From positions 56,964 through 120,963 of the forward strand of contig NZ_FRDM01000012.1 of NCBI RefSeq assembly GCF_900143215.1: DNA of 64,000 bases, read 5' to 3'. The position numbers and the translations under genes were made by a program. Shown piece after piece: positions 24,812 to 33,291 of the stretch (its first letter is position 1; each line of letters opens with the position of its first letter). The stretch comes from Geodermatophilus obscurus. Lineage in GTDB: Bacteria > Actinomycetota > Actinomycetes > Mycobacteriales > Geodermatophilaceae. Below the pieces are notes generated by a model, which saw only the letters and a list, made by a program, of their open reading frames with translations, searched no databases and was not told the origin of the DNA.

Positions 24812-26197
24812 TCACTGCAGCGCGTCGACCGCGTGGTACGCGTCGCGGATGCAGGCCGGCACGCCGACCCCGCGGAACGCCGCCCCGGCGATCGCCAGCC
24901 CCGGCACCGCGCTGACGGCCGCGCGGACGGCGTCCACCCGGTCCTGGTGGCCGACCAGGTACTGCGGCAGCCCGCCACCCCAGCGGACGACGTGGGTGGC
25001 GACCGGCTCGGGTCGGGACAGCTGCAGCAGGTCGGCGACGTCGGCGACCACGGCCGCGGCGAGGTCGTCGTCGTCCCGCTGCAACTGGTGCTCGTCGCGG
25101 AACCGGCCCACCGACGAGCGCACCAGCAGGTGCCCGCCGTCCAGGTGCGGCCACTTCTGCGAGGAGACGGTGACGCCCTTGACCAGCCGACCGGTCACCG
25201 GCGGCACCAGCAGCCCGGACCCGGCGGCCACCTCCTGCGCCGGGAACGCCATCGCCACGACGGCCATCGACGCGTACGGGATGCCCTGCAGCGGCTCGAC
25301 CGCGCCGGGTGCGATCCCGGCCAGCAGCCGGGCCGCCTTGGGCGCCGGGGCGGTCACGAGGACGGCGTCCGCGGTCAGCCGCTCCGGCGCGTTCGCCCGG
25401 CCGACCGAGAGCTCGAAGCCGGTCGCCGTCCGGATCAGGGCGTGTGCCGGGGTGCGCAGCCGGACGTCGGCCCCCGAGACGGCCACCAGCGCGGCGGGCA
25501 GCGACCCGATGCCGTCGGCGACGGTGACGAAGACCGGCGCGCCGGCGTCGAACCGGCTGCGCGCCCCTGCGTCGCGGGCAGCGGCTGCCGCACCCAGCAC
25601 CGACCCGGCGGCGGGCAGCTGCGCGGCCAGCTGCGGCATCGTCGCGACCAGCGACAGCTCGTCGGCCCGCCCGGCGTAGACGCCGCCGAGCAGCGGCTCG
25701 ACCAGCCGGTCGACGACCTCGTCGCCCAGCCGCGCGCGCAGCAGGGCGCCCACCGCGACGTCGTTGCGGGAGAGGTCGCCCCCCAACGCCAGCGGCGGCA
25801 GGTCCGCCTCCGCGGCCACCCGCGCCACGCCGTCCGGGGTCAGCACGCCGCCGAGCCCCTCGGCCGACGCCGGGACGCCGAGCACCGTGCCGGCAGGCAG
25901 CGGGAAGCGGCCGTCGGGCAGCACCACCGACGCCTGCGTGGTCGCCGGCGCGACCAGCCGGTCGGCCAGACCGAGCCCCTCGACCAGCTGCACCGCCTCG
26001 GGCACCCGCGCCAGCATCGCCTCGGGGCCGGTGTCGTACCAGTGCCCGGCCAGCTCGACGCGGTCGAGCTTGCCGCCGATGCGGTCGCCGGCCTCCAGGA
26101 CGACGACCTCGTCGTCCGGGCGCCGCCGGTGCCACTCGAACGCCGCGGCCAGGCCGGTGATCCCGGCGCCGACGACGACCAGCCGGCGCCGCGTCAC
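24812..26197 (-). CDS. hemY: Coproporphyrinogen/protoporphyrinogen oxidase, 461 aa
   Basis: This flavoprotein oxidises coproporphyrinogen III to coproporphyrin III in the hemQ pathway (HemY/CgoX). The FAD motif [16 protein letters not shown] is at residues 7-22 with [13 protein letters not shown] next. The C-terminal FAD-binding block is [20 protein letters not shown], and [13 protein letters not shown] is a family signature. No membrane segment is visible. GTG 26197 overlaps the hemE stop (GTGA), so the two are translated together. Confidence 0.94.
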   Translation of the reverse strand: MTRRRLVVVGAGITGLAAAFEWHRRRPDDEVVVLEAGDRIGGKLDRVELAGHWYDTGPEAMLARVPEAVQLVEGLGLADRLVAPATTQASVVLPDGRFPLPAGTVLGVPASAEGLGGVLTPDGVARVAAEADLPPLALGGDLSRNDVAVGALLRARLGDEVVDRLVEPLLGGVYAGRADELSLVATMPQLAAQLPAAGSVLGAAAAARDAGARSRFDAGAPVFVTVADGIGSLPAALVAVSGADVRLRTPAHALIRTATGFELSVGRANAPERLTADAVLVTAPAPKAARLLAGIAPGAVEPLQGIPYASMAVVAMAFPAQEVAAGSGLLVPPVTGRLVKGVTVSSQKWPHLDGGHLLVRSSVGRFRDEHQLQRDDDDLAAAVVADVADLLQLSRPEPVATHVVRWGGGLPQYLVGHQDRVDAVRAAVSAVPGLAIAGAAFRGVGVPACIRDAYHAVDALQ

Positions 26198-27276
26198 GTC
26201 GCCGTCAGCTCGTGCACCAGGTCGACGACGGAGGTCAGCACGCCGGGGTCGGTGTCGGGCAGCACGCCGTGGCCGAGGTTGAACACGTGCCCGCGCGCGG
26301 CCCGGCCCTGCGCCACCACGCGGCGCACCTCGCGGTCGACGGTGGCGCGGTCGGCCAGCAGGACGGCGGGGTCGAGGTTGCCCTGCAGCGAGCGCTGCGG
26401 GCCCACCCGGCGGGCCGCCTCGTCGAGGGGCACCCGCCAGTCGACGCCCACGACGTCGGCCCCGGCGTCCCCGATCAGCGTCAGCAGCTCGCCGGTGCCG
26501 ACGCCGAAGTGGATCCTCGGTACATCGCGGTCGCCCTGTCCATGCCCGCCCAGCCCGTCGAAGACGGCGCGGGAGTGCGGCAGCACCCGCTCGGCGTAGT
26601 CGGCCGCCGAGAGGACCCCGGCCCAGGAGTCGAACAGCTGCACCGCCGAGGCTCCGGCATCCACCTGGGTGGTGAGGAACGTGGCCGCGGAGACCGCGAG
26701 CCGGTCCAGCAGCCGGCCCCACGCCGCCGGCTCGGCGTACATGAAGGCCTTGGTGCGGGCGTGCTCCTTGGAGGGTCCGCCCTCGATCAGGTAGGTGGCG
26801 AGGGTGAACGGCGCGCCGGCGAAGCCGATCAGCGGCGTGGCCCCCAGCTCGGTGACCAGCCGGCGCACGGCGGTGGCGAGGAAGGCCAGCCGGTCGGGCT
26901 CCAGCGGCGGCAGCGCGTCGACGTCGGCGACGCTGCGCACCGGTGCGGCGATGACCGGTCCGACGCCGGGCTTGATGTCGATGTCGACGCCGGCCACCAC
27001 CAGCGGCAGCACGATGTCGGAGAAGAGGATCGCGGCGTCCACCCCGTGCCGGCGCACCGGCTGCAGGGTGATCTCGGTGACCAGGTCGGGGTCCTGGCAG
27101 GCCTCGAGCATCCGGGTGCCCGCGCGCAGCGCCCGGTACTCCGGCAGCGAGCGGCCGGCCTGGCGCATGAACCACACCGGGGTGCGCCGCACCGGCAGGC
27201 CGCGGGCGGCCCGGACCAGGTCCGAGTCGGCGGGGGAGGGCGCGGGCGTCGGCGCGGCATCGGCAACAGCGGTCAC
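26194..27276 (-). CDS. hemE: Uroporphyrinogen decarboxylase, 360 aa
   Basis: It removes four acetate carboxyls from uroporphyrinogen III to give coproporphyrinogen III. The N-terminal signature [20 protein letters not shown], the active-site Asp region [27 protein letters not shown] and the late [13 protein letters not shown] are all present. GTG 27276 is chosen: GGGAGG lies about 10 bases upstream, and the extra 14 upstream codons do not look like the family. It is divergent from the DUF3000 gene. Confidence 0.95.
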   Translation of the reverse strand: MTAVADAAPTPAPSPADSDLVRAARGLPVRRTPVWFMRQAGRSLPEYRALRAGTRMLEACQDPDLVTEITLQPVRRHGVDAAILFSDIVLPLVVAGVDIDIKPGVGPVIAAPVRSVADVDALPPLEPDRLAFLATAVRRLVTELGATPLIGFAGAPFTLATYLIEGGPSKEHARTKAFMYAEPAAWGRLLDRLAVSAATFLTTQVDAGASAVQLFDSWAGVLSAADYAERVLPHSRAVFDGLGGHGQGDRDVPRIHFGVGTGELLTLIGDAGADVVGVDWRVPLDEAARRVGPQRSLQGNLDPAVLLADRATVDREVRRVVAQGRAARGHVFNLGHGVLPDTDPGVLTSVVDLVHELTAT

Positions 27277-27335
27277 GACGTCCCATCCTCCCAGACCCGT
27301 GCGGCGCGTCGGCGGCACGGGGCGGTCCGGCGACC

Positions 27336-27341
27336 TACCCT
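27336..27341 (+). promoter_or_regulatory. Predicted -10 box for the leaderless DUF3000 gene
   Basis: TACCCT with 6 bases to GTG 27348. The surrounding pattern CTACCCTG-n4-CGTG is identical at 49455-49470, and nearly so at 46826-46841. Confidence 0.6.
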
Positions 27342-27347
27342 GCGAAC

Positions 27348-27977
27348 GTGGAGCCTTCCAGCCTGGCCGGGACCGGCCACGGCGCGGACCGACCCGGCGG
27401 CGAGCCGCCGGAGGAGTTCCGCGCTGCCCTGGAGGCGCTGGCCGGGGTGACCGTCCGGCCCGAGATCGTCCTGGAGGCCATCCCCGCCCCGCAGCGGCTG
27501 GCGCCCTACGCGTACGCGGTGGGCGCGCTGGTCACCGAGCCGGACGGCGACGAGGACGTCGAGGTCGCCAGCGGGCGGTTCATCGTGCTGCACGACCCGG
27601 CCGGCCACGAGTCCTGGGCCGGCACCACCCGCTGCGTCGGCTACCTATCGGCCACCACCGACGAGCACATGGTCGACGACGCGATGTTCTCCGAGGTCGC
27701 CTGGAGCTGGCTGACCGACGCCCTCGAGCAGTGCGGCGCCACGTCGCACGCCCTGGGCGGCACCGTCACCCGCACCGCCTCGACCCGGTTCGGCGAGCTC
27801 GCCGGCCCCGAGCACTCGGTCGACGTCGAGATCCGCGCCTCCTGGACGGCCGAGGACAGCCGCCTCGACCGGCACCTCACCGCGTGGCTGGACGTGCTGA
27901 GCAGCGCGGCCGGGCTGCCACCGCCCGGCGTCCGGCTGCTGGGTCCCTCCGGGCAACAGGGCGACGCCACTCCGTAA
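27348..27977 (+). CDS. DUF3000 family protein, 209 aa
   Basis: This protein is restricted to actinomycetes and equivalent to Rv2680. Recognisable stretches are [54 protein letters not shown] and [17 protein letters not shown]. Function is unknown; the constant pairing with ribonuclease D is the only clue. It starts at GTG 27348 with no Shine-Dalgarno sequence but a well-placed -10 box, so a leaderless mRNA is likely. Confidence 0.9.
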   Translation: MEPSSLAGTGHGADRPGGEPPEEFRAALEALAGVTVRPEIVLEAIPAPQRLAPYAYAVGALVTEPDGDEDVEVASGRFIVLHDPAGHESWAGTTRCVGYLSATTDEHMVDDAMFSEVAWSWLTDALEQCGATSHALGGTVTRTASTRFGELAGPEHSVDVEIRASWTAEDSRLDRHLTAWLDVLSSAAGLPPPGVRLLGPSGQQGDATP

Positions 27978-28103
27978 CATCGGTGACCTGGGGGAGCCTC
28001 GGCACCCTCGCGCCGGCGTCCCCTCCCCGGGGCCCGCTGCGGCCCCTGCCGCGCAACCGCGCGCTGACCACGCTGTCGAGACGGGCGAGAAGGTGGACCA
28101 GCC

Positions 28104-29360
28104 CTGAGCACCCAGCCCATCCCCGCACCGTCCCTCCCCGCGCCGGACGGCGAGCCGACCGCTCCCCCGGCGGTCCCGCTGCTCGCCCCGGGCGACGGGC
28201 TGCCCCCGGTCATCGAGACCTCGACCGCCCTGGTGGAGTACGCCGAGGCGCTGGCCGCCGGCACCGGCCCGGTCGCCGTCGACGCCGAACGCGCCTCCGG
28301 CTACCGCTACGGCCAGCGGGCCTACCTGGTGCAGCTGCGCCGCGCCGGGGCGGGCACCGGGCTGATCGACCCGATCCCGCTGCCGGACCTGTCGGTGGTG
28401 CAGTCGGCGATCGTCGACGCCGAGTGGGTGCTGCACGCGGCCAGCCAGGACCTGCCGTCGCTCGCCGAGGTCGGGCTGGTGCCGGCGGAGCTGTTCGACA
28501 CCGAGCTCGCCGCCCGGCTGGCGGGGCTGCCGCGGGTGGGCCTGGGCGCCGTCGTCGAGTCGCTGCTGGGCTACCGCCTGGAGAAGGGGCACTCCGCCGC
28601 CGACTGGAGCACCCGGCCGCTGCCCGAGGAGTGGCTGGTCTACGCCGCGCTGGACGTCGAGGTGCTCGTCGACCTGCGCGACGCGCTGGCCGCCGTCCTC
28701 GAGGAGCAGGGCAAGACCGAGTGGGCGCGGCAGGAGTTCGCCGCGATCCTCGCCGCCGGGCCGCCCGCCCCCAAGGCCGACCCCTGGCGGCGGACGTCGG
28801 GGGTGCACGGGCTGCGCAACCGCCGGCAGCTCGGCATGCTCCGCTCGCTGTGGCAGGCCCGCGACGAGCTGGCCCGCCGCCGCGACATCGCCCCCGGGCG
28901 GGTGCTGCCCGACGCGGCGATGGTCTCCGCGGTGCAGGCCGATCCGCGCACCGAGGCCGCGCTGCTGGAGCTGCCGGTCTTCCGCGGCCGGGCCAACCGC
29001 AAGCTGGTCGGCACCTGGTTCGGGGCGCTGACCCGCGGCCGGGAGCTGCCGGAGACCGAGCTGCCCCTGCACAGCCGGCCCGGTGACGGCCCGCCGCCGG
29101 CGAACCGCTGGGCCGACCGCGACCCGGCCGCCGCCACCCGGCTGCAGGCCGCTCGCGCCGGGCTGGCCGAGCTGGCCGCGACGCACTCCCTGCCGGTCGA
29201 GAACCTGCTCTCCCCCGACCTGGTGCGCCGGCTGATGTGGACCCCGCCCGAGCCCCGGGACGCCGAGACGGTGGCCGCGACGCTGCGGGCCTGCGGAGCC
29301 CGCGAGTGGCAGGTCGAGCTCACCCGCGACCTGCTCACCGACGCCCTCGGCCGCGCTTAG
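28104..29360 (+). CDS. Ribonuclease D-like 3'-5' exonuclease (HRDC), 418 aa
   Basis: The DEDD exonuclease domain spans about 45-230: VAVDAERASGYRYGQRAYLVQL (first D/E), VLHAASQDLPSL, LFDTELAARLAGL, and LVYAALDVEVLVDLRDAL (last D, with Tyr). An HRDC helical domain follows (RRQLGMLRSLWQARDELARRRD). It matures tRNA and rRNA 3' ends and is equivalent to Rv2681. The only ATG/GTG/TTG start is GTG 28233, but the codons before it read VPLLAPGDGLPPVIETSTALVEYA, which looks like the normal family N-terminus. CTG 28104 (then STQPIP) is the only plausible start after the in-frame stop at 28065, so CTG initiation is proposed. Exact start is uncertain. Confidence 0.85.
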   Translation: MSTQPIPAPSLPAPDGEPTAPPAVPLLAPGDGLPPVIETSTALVEYAEALAAGTGPVAVDAERASGYRYGQRAYLVQLRRAGAGTGLIDPIPLPDLSVVQSAIVDAEWVLHAASQDLPSLAEVGLVPAELFDTELAARLAGLPRVGLGAVVESLLGYRLEKGHSAADWSTRPLPEEWLVYAALDVEVLVDLRDALAAVLEEQGKTEWARQEFAAILAAGPPAPKADPWRRTSGVHGLRNRRQLGMLRSLWQARDELARRRDIAPGRVLPDAAMVSAVQADPRTEAALLELPVFRGRANRKLVGTWFGALTRGRELPETELPLHSRPGDGPPPANRWADRDPAAATRLQAARAGLAELAATHSLPVENLLSPDLVRRLMWTPPEPRDAETVAATLRACGAREWQVELTRDLLTDALGRA

Positions 29361-29364
29361 AGAA

Positions 29365-29420
29365 AGGACCCCGTCCTCCCCACCCCTCGCAAGCTCAGGG
29401 CGGGGCCCGGGACGGGGCCG
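29365..29420 (+). repeat. Dispersed intergenic hairpin repeat, copy 1
   Basis: CCCCGTCC (29369-29376) pairs with GGACGGGG (29410-29417) around the core CCCTCGCAAGCTCAGGG. It starts 4 bases after the ribonuclease D stop and could act as its terminator. Related copies are at 38269, 45106, 46110 and 48517. Confidence 0.75.
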
Positions 29421-29584
29421 CGTGCGAGATCGCCGATCTCGCCGGCCGGGAACCGCCCCCGCAGGGTGACGCGCCGTGCTTGGTCCGCGGGTTACCGGCG
29501 AGTGACTTCGTCTCCGCCGCGCCGTACCGGCCGGCACCGATCTGCTGCGGAGGTCCCTCATCAGAGAAGCGGCGGCCACGCCCG

Positions 29585-30778
29585 CTGCGTGAGGTCGTCT
29601 TCGTCGACGGCGTGCGCACCCCCTTCGGCAAGGCCGGCCCGAAGGGCCTCTACGCCGAGACGCGCGCCGACGACCTGGTCGTGCGCGTCATCCGCGAGCT
29701 GCTGCGCCGCAACCCGGCGCTGCCGGCCGACCGCGTCGACGAGGTCGCCATCGCTGCCACGACCCAGGTCGGTGACCAGGGCCTGACCATCGGCCGCACC
29801 GCCGCGCTGCTGGCCGGGTTGCCGAAGTCGGTGCCCGGCTACGCGATCGACCGGATGTGCGCCGGCGCGATGACCGCGGTGACCACCACCGCGTCGGGTA
29901 TCGCCTTCGGCGCCTACGACGTCGCCATCGCCGGTGGCGTCGAGCACATGGGTCGCCACCCGATGGGCGAGGGCGCCGACCCGAACCCGCGGTTCTCCAG
30001 CGAGAAGATGGTGGACGGCTCGGCCCTGGTCATGGGCTCCACCGCCGAGAACCTGCACGACCGCTTCCCCCAGCTGACCAGGGAGCGGGCCGACGCGTTC
30101 GCACTGGCCAGCCAGCAGAGGTACGCCAAGGCCGTCGCCAACGGGAAGATCGGCCCGGAGCTGGTGACCGTGTCCACGCGCAGCGCCGCGCAGGGCTGGG
30201 GGCTGGCCACCGTCGACGAGCCGCCGCGCCCGAACACCACCCGCGACGGCCTGGCGACGCTCAGGACCCCGTTCCGCCCGCACGGCAACGTGACCGCGGG
30301 CAACGCGGCGGGCCTCAACGACGGCGCCACCGGCTGCATCCTCGCCGCCGAGGAGGTCGCGCTCGAGCTGGGACTGGACGTCGGCATGCGGCTGGTCGGC
30401 TACGGGTTCGTCGGCGTCGAGCCCGAGGCCATGGGTGTGGGCCCGGTGCCCTCCACCGAGCGCGCGCTGGCCCGCACCGGCCTGACCATCGACGACATCG
30501 GCCTGTTCGAGCTCAACGAGGCCTTCGCCGTCCAGGTGCTGGCCTTCCTCGACCACTTCGGCATCGCCGACGACGACGAGCGGGTCAACCCGTGGGGCGG
30601 CGCGATCGCGGTCGGCCACCCGCTGGCCTCCTCCGGCGTCCGGCTGATGACCCAGCTGTCCCGCCAGTTCGCCGAGCGGCCCGACGTCCGCTACGGCCTG
30701 ACCGCCATGTGCATCGGCCTGGGCATGGGCGGCACCGTGATCTGGGAGAACCCGAACTGGGAGGGGTTCGCCACGTGA
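29585..30778 (+). CDS. Acetyl-CoA C-acyltransferase (thiolase), 397 aa
   Basis: It cleaves 3-ketoacyl-CoA in fatty-acid beta-oxidation. The nucleophile Cys is in YAIDRMCAGAMTAV, NEAFAVQVL and GGAIAVGHPLASSGVR give the His base, and MCIGLGMGG the second Cys. It overlaps the multifunctional enzyme gene (GTGA). The start is unclear: homologues begin near REVVFVDGVRTPFGKAGPKG, and the only nearby candidate is CTG 29585. In-frame TTG 29480 has no Shine-Dalgarno sequence, and GTG in GVRTP would cut into the fold. It probably forms the trifunctional complex with the next product. Confidence 0.9.
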   Translation: MREVVFVDGVRTPFGKAGPKGLYAETRADDLVVRVIRELLRRNPALPADRVDEVAIAATTQVGDQGLTIGRTAALLAGLPKSVPGYAIDRMCAGAMTAVTTTASGIAFGAYDVAIAGGVEHMGRHPMGEGADPNPRFSSEKMVDGSALVMGSTAENLHDRFPQLTRERADAFALASQQRYAKAVANGKIGPELVTVSTRSAAQGWGLATVDEPPRPNTTRDGLATLRTPFRPHGNVTAGNAAGLNDGATGCILAAEEVALELGLDVGMRLVGYGFVGVEPEAMGVGPVPSTERALARTGLTIDDIGLFELNEAFAVQVLAFLDHFGIADDDERVNPWGGAIAVGHPLASSGVRLMTQLSRQFAERPDVRYGLTAMCIGLGMGGTVIWENPNWEGFAT

Positions 30779-32859
30779 CCGCAGTCTTCGAGAACGAGGT
30801 CGTCACCGCCGCGAAGGTCCGGTACCTGCGGGTGCCCGGGCCGGCCGGTGAGATCGCGTTGATCACCCTGGACAACGGGCACGACCACACCCGGCCGTCC
30901 ACCTTCGGCCCCGGCGGACTCGCGGCCCTGGACGCCGCGCTCGACGAGATCGCGGCGCACGCCCCGGCCCCGGCGGCGATCGCGGTCACCGGCAAGCCGT
31001 TCGTCTTCGCCGTCGGCGCGGACCTCTCCGGCGTCCCGGCGATCACCTCCGCGGCCGACGCGCGCGAGATCGCCGAGACCGGCCACCGGGTGTTCCGCCG
31101 GCTGAAGGACTCGACGATCCCGACCTTCGCCTTCGTCAACGGCGCGGCGCTGGGCGGCGGTCTGGAGCTGGCGCTGCACTGCCACCACCGGACCGTCGCC
31201 ACGACCGCCGTCGTCGCCTTTCCCGAGGCGTTCCTCGGCCTGGTGCCCGGCTGGGGTGGCACGCAGCTGCTGCCGAACCTGATCGGCATCGACCCGGCGG
31301 TCACCGTGATCGTCGAGAACGCCCTCGCGCAGAACAAGGTGACGTCCGGGCCGCGCGCCGCGACGCTCGGCATCGCCGACGCGCTGTTCGAGCCCGCGGA
31401 CTTCCTCGAGCGCTCGCTGGAGTGGGCCGTGGGCGTCCTCACCGGCGAGGGGACCGTCTCCCGGCCCGAGATCGACCGCTCGGCGTCGGACGACGGCATC
31501 GCCCGCGCCCGGGCGATCGTCGCCGGCCGCACCCGCAACGCCTCCCCCGGCGCGGTGCGCACCGTGGAGCTGCTCGACCTGGCGCGCAACGGCGTCGGCG
31601 ACGAGGCCTTCACCAGGGGCACCGCGGCCGAGGACCAGGCGCTGGCCGACCTGCTCATGAGCGACGAGCTGCGGGCGAGCCTGTACTCGTTCGATCTGGT
31701 CAACAAGCGGGCCAAGCGGCCGGCCGGTGCGCCGGACCGGTCGCTGGCCCGCACGGTCAGCAAGGTCGGCGTCGTCGGTGCGGGCCTGATGGCCTCGCAG
31801 CTGGCGCTGCTGTTCGTCCGCCGGCTCGAGGTGCCCGTCGTCCTCACCGACATCGACCAGGCGCGGGTCGACAAGGGGGTCGGCTACGTCCACACGCAGC
31901 TGCAGGAGCTGGCCGCCCGCGGCCGGCTGTCGAGCGACAGGCTGAACCGGCTCACGGGGCTGGTCACCGGGGCCCTGGACAAGGCGGCCTTCGCCGACGC
32001 CGACCTCGTCATCGAAGCGGTCTTCGAGGAGATGTCGGTCAAGCAGCAGGTGTTCGCCGAGGTGGAGGCGGTCGTCTCGCCCGAGTGCGTGCTGGCGACC
32101 AACACCTCGGCGCTGTCGGTGTCGGAGATGGCCTCGAAACTCGAGCACCCGGAGCGCGTCGTCGGGCTGCACTTCTTCAACCCGGTGGCGGTCCTGCCGC
32201 TGCTCGAGGTGGTGCGCGCCGAGCGGACCGACGACGCCACGCCGGCCACCGCGTTCGCCGTCGGCAAGGCGCTGAGGAAGAGCTGCGTGCTGGTCGCCGA
32301 CGCCCCGGCGTTCGTGGTGAACCGGCTGCTCACCCGCTTCCTCGGCGAGGTCACCGCGGCCGTCGAGCAGGGGACGTCGGTGGCCGTGGCCGACCGCGCG
32401 CTGGACCCGCTGGGCCTGCCGATGACGCCGTTCGAGCTGCTGACGCTCGTCGGCCCGCCGGTGGCGCTGCACGTGGGCGAGCGGATGCACGAGGCCTTCC
32501 CCGACCGGTTCGCCGTCGGCGAGGGGCTGCGGAGGATGGTCGAGCTCGGCAGGTCGTCGGTGTACAGCGAGCCCGGCGTCGTCGACCCGGACCTTGCCGG
32601 CATCGACGCCGGCGACTCCCCGCTCACCGAGGAGCAGGTGCGCGAGCGGGCCGTCGAGGCGCTGGCGCAGGAGATCCGGCTGATGCTCGACGAGGGCGTC
32701 GTCCAGGCCGTGCAGGAGATCGACCTGTGCATGATCCTGGGCGCCGGCTGGCCGTTCTGGCTGGGCGGGATCTCCGCCTACCTGGACCGCGCCGGGGTCT
32801 CCGAGCGGGTCACCGGCTCGCGGTTCCTGCCGCGCGGGGTGGCCTCCCTCCCCGCCTGA
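30775..32859 (+). CDS. Fatty-acid oxidation multifunctional enzyme (enoyl-CoA hydratase / 3-hydroxyacyl-CoA dehydrogenase), 694 aa
   Basis: Residues about 10-240 are a crotonase domain (oxyanion-hole segment AIAVTGKPFVFAVGADLSG, then FVNGAALGGGLELALHC with FPEAFLGLVPGWGGTQLLP carrying the catalytic Glu). The NAD-binding domain starts at about 325 (KVGVVGAGLMASQLALLF). The dehydrogenase His is in VGLHFFNPVAVLPLLEVV, followed by the C-terminal helical domains (ADAPAFVVNRLL). GTG 30775 overlaps the thiolase stop. The alpha and beta chains would make the FadB/FadA-type trifunctional complex. A strong terminator follows. Confidence 0.94.
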   Translation: MTAVFENEVVTAAKVRYLRVPGPAGEIALITLDNGHDHTRPSTFGPGGLAALDAALDEIAAHAPAPAAIAVTGKPFVFAVGADLSGVPAITSAADAREIAETGHRVFRRLKDSTIPTFAFVNGAALGGGLELALHCHHRTVATTAVVAFPEAFLGLVPGWGGTQLLPNLIGIDPAVTVIVENALAQNKVTSGPRAATLGIADALFEPADFLERSLEWAVGVLTGEGTVSRPEIDRSASDDGIARARAIVAGRTRNASPGAVRTVELLDLARNGVGDEAFTRGTAAEDQALADLLMSDELRASLYSFDLVNKRAKRPAGAPDRSLARTVSKVGVVGAGLMASQLALLFVRRLEVPVVLTDIDQARVDKGVGYVHTQLQELAARGRLSSDRLNRLTGLVTGALDKAAFADADLVIEAVFEEMSVKQQVFAEVEAVVSPECVLATNTSALSVSEMASKLEHPERVVGLHFFNPVAVLPLLEVVRAERTDDATPATAFAVGKALRKSCVLVADAPAFVVNRLLTRFLGEVTAAVEQGTSVAVADRALDPLGLPMTPFELLTLVGPPVALHVGERMHEAFPDRFAVGEGLRRMVELGRSSVYSEPGVVDPDLAGIDAGDSPLTEEQVRERAVEALAQEIRLMLDEGVVQAVQEIDLCMILGAGWPFWLGGISAYLDRAGVSERVTGSRFLPRGVASLPA

Positions 32860-32863
32860 GCGA

Positions 32864-32914
32864 GGGCCGACGACGGCCCGGGACCAACGTGGGGTCCCGG
32901 GCCGTCATCGGCCC
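32864..32914 (+). terminator. Strong terminator after the beta-oxidation genes
   Basis: A 22-bp stem with a single mismatch (32864-32885 with 32893-32914) and a 7-base loop starts 4 bases after the stop. Confidence 0.8.
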
Positions 32915-33006
32915 GAGACGTCCTCCCGCACCGCGGCGCGTCCTCCCCGACCGCCCACCGTCAGGGAGGACGCGCCATGATCAGGTCCCCTGATCGTGGC
33001 CCGGGC

Positions 33007-33291
33007 TCAGCGGAACTTGTGGGTGAGGCTGTCCATCGTGCGGCCGACCGAGGCGATCTTCACGTGCGAGAGCCCGCTGGTGGCGCCGGCTGCCAGCATC
33101 GCCTCGTGCGCCGCCCGCAGCGTCGCCCAGACCTCGTCGGCCTCGCCCTCGAGGGTCGTCCCCAGCGCGCCGACCTCGTAGCGCAGACCGGAGTCCCGGA
33201 TCACCGCGATCGCGGCCTCGACGTGGGCGTGCGGGTCGTCGGGCGTCCCGGCCGGCGAGGGCGCGACCTGGATCTCCGCGATGACCGTCAC
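33007..33291 (-). CDS. MTH1187/YkoF (DUF77) thiamine-binding-like protein, 94 aa
   Basis: This is the small ferredoxin-fold family known from MTH1187 and Yqg[16 protein letters not shown] at the N-terminus, [27 protein letters not shown] with the ligand-site pattern, and a final helix. Members bind thiamine or related ligands. GTG 33291 overlaps the dxs stop (GTGA). Since DXS uses thiamine diphosphate, a cofactor-related role is attractive but unproven. Confidence 0.85.
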   Translation of the reverse strand: MTVIAEIQVAPSPAGTPDDPHAHVEAAIAVIRDSGLRYEVGALGTTLEGEADEVWATLRAAHEAMLAAGATSGLSHVKIASVGRTMDSLTHKFR

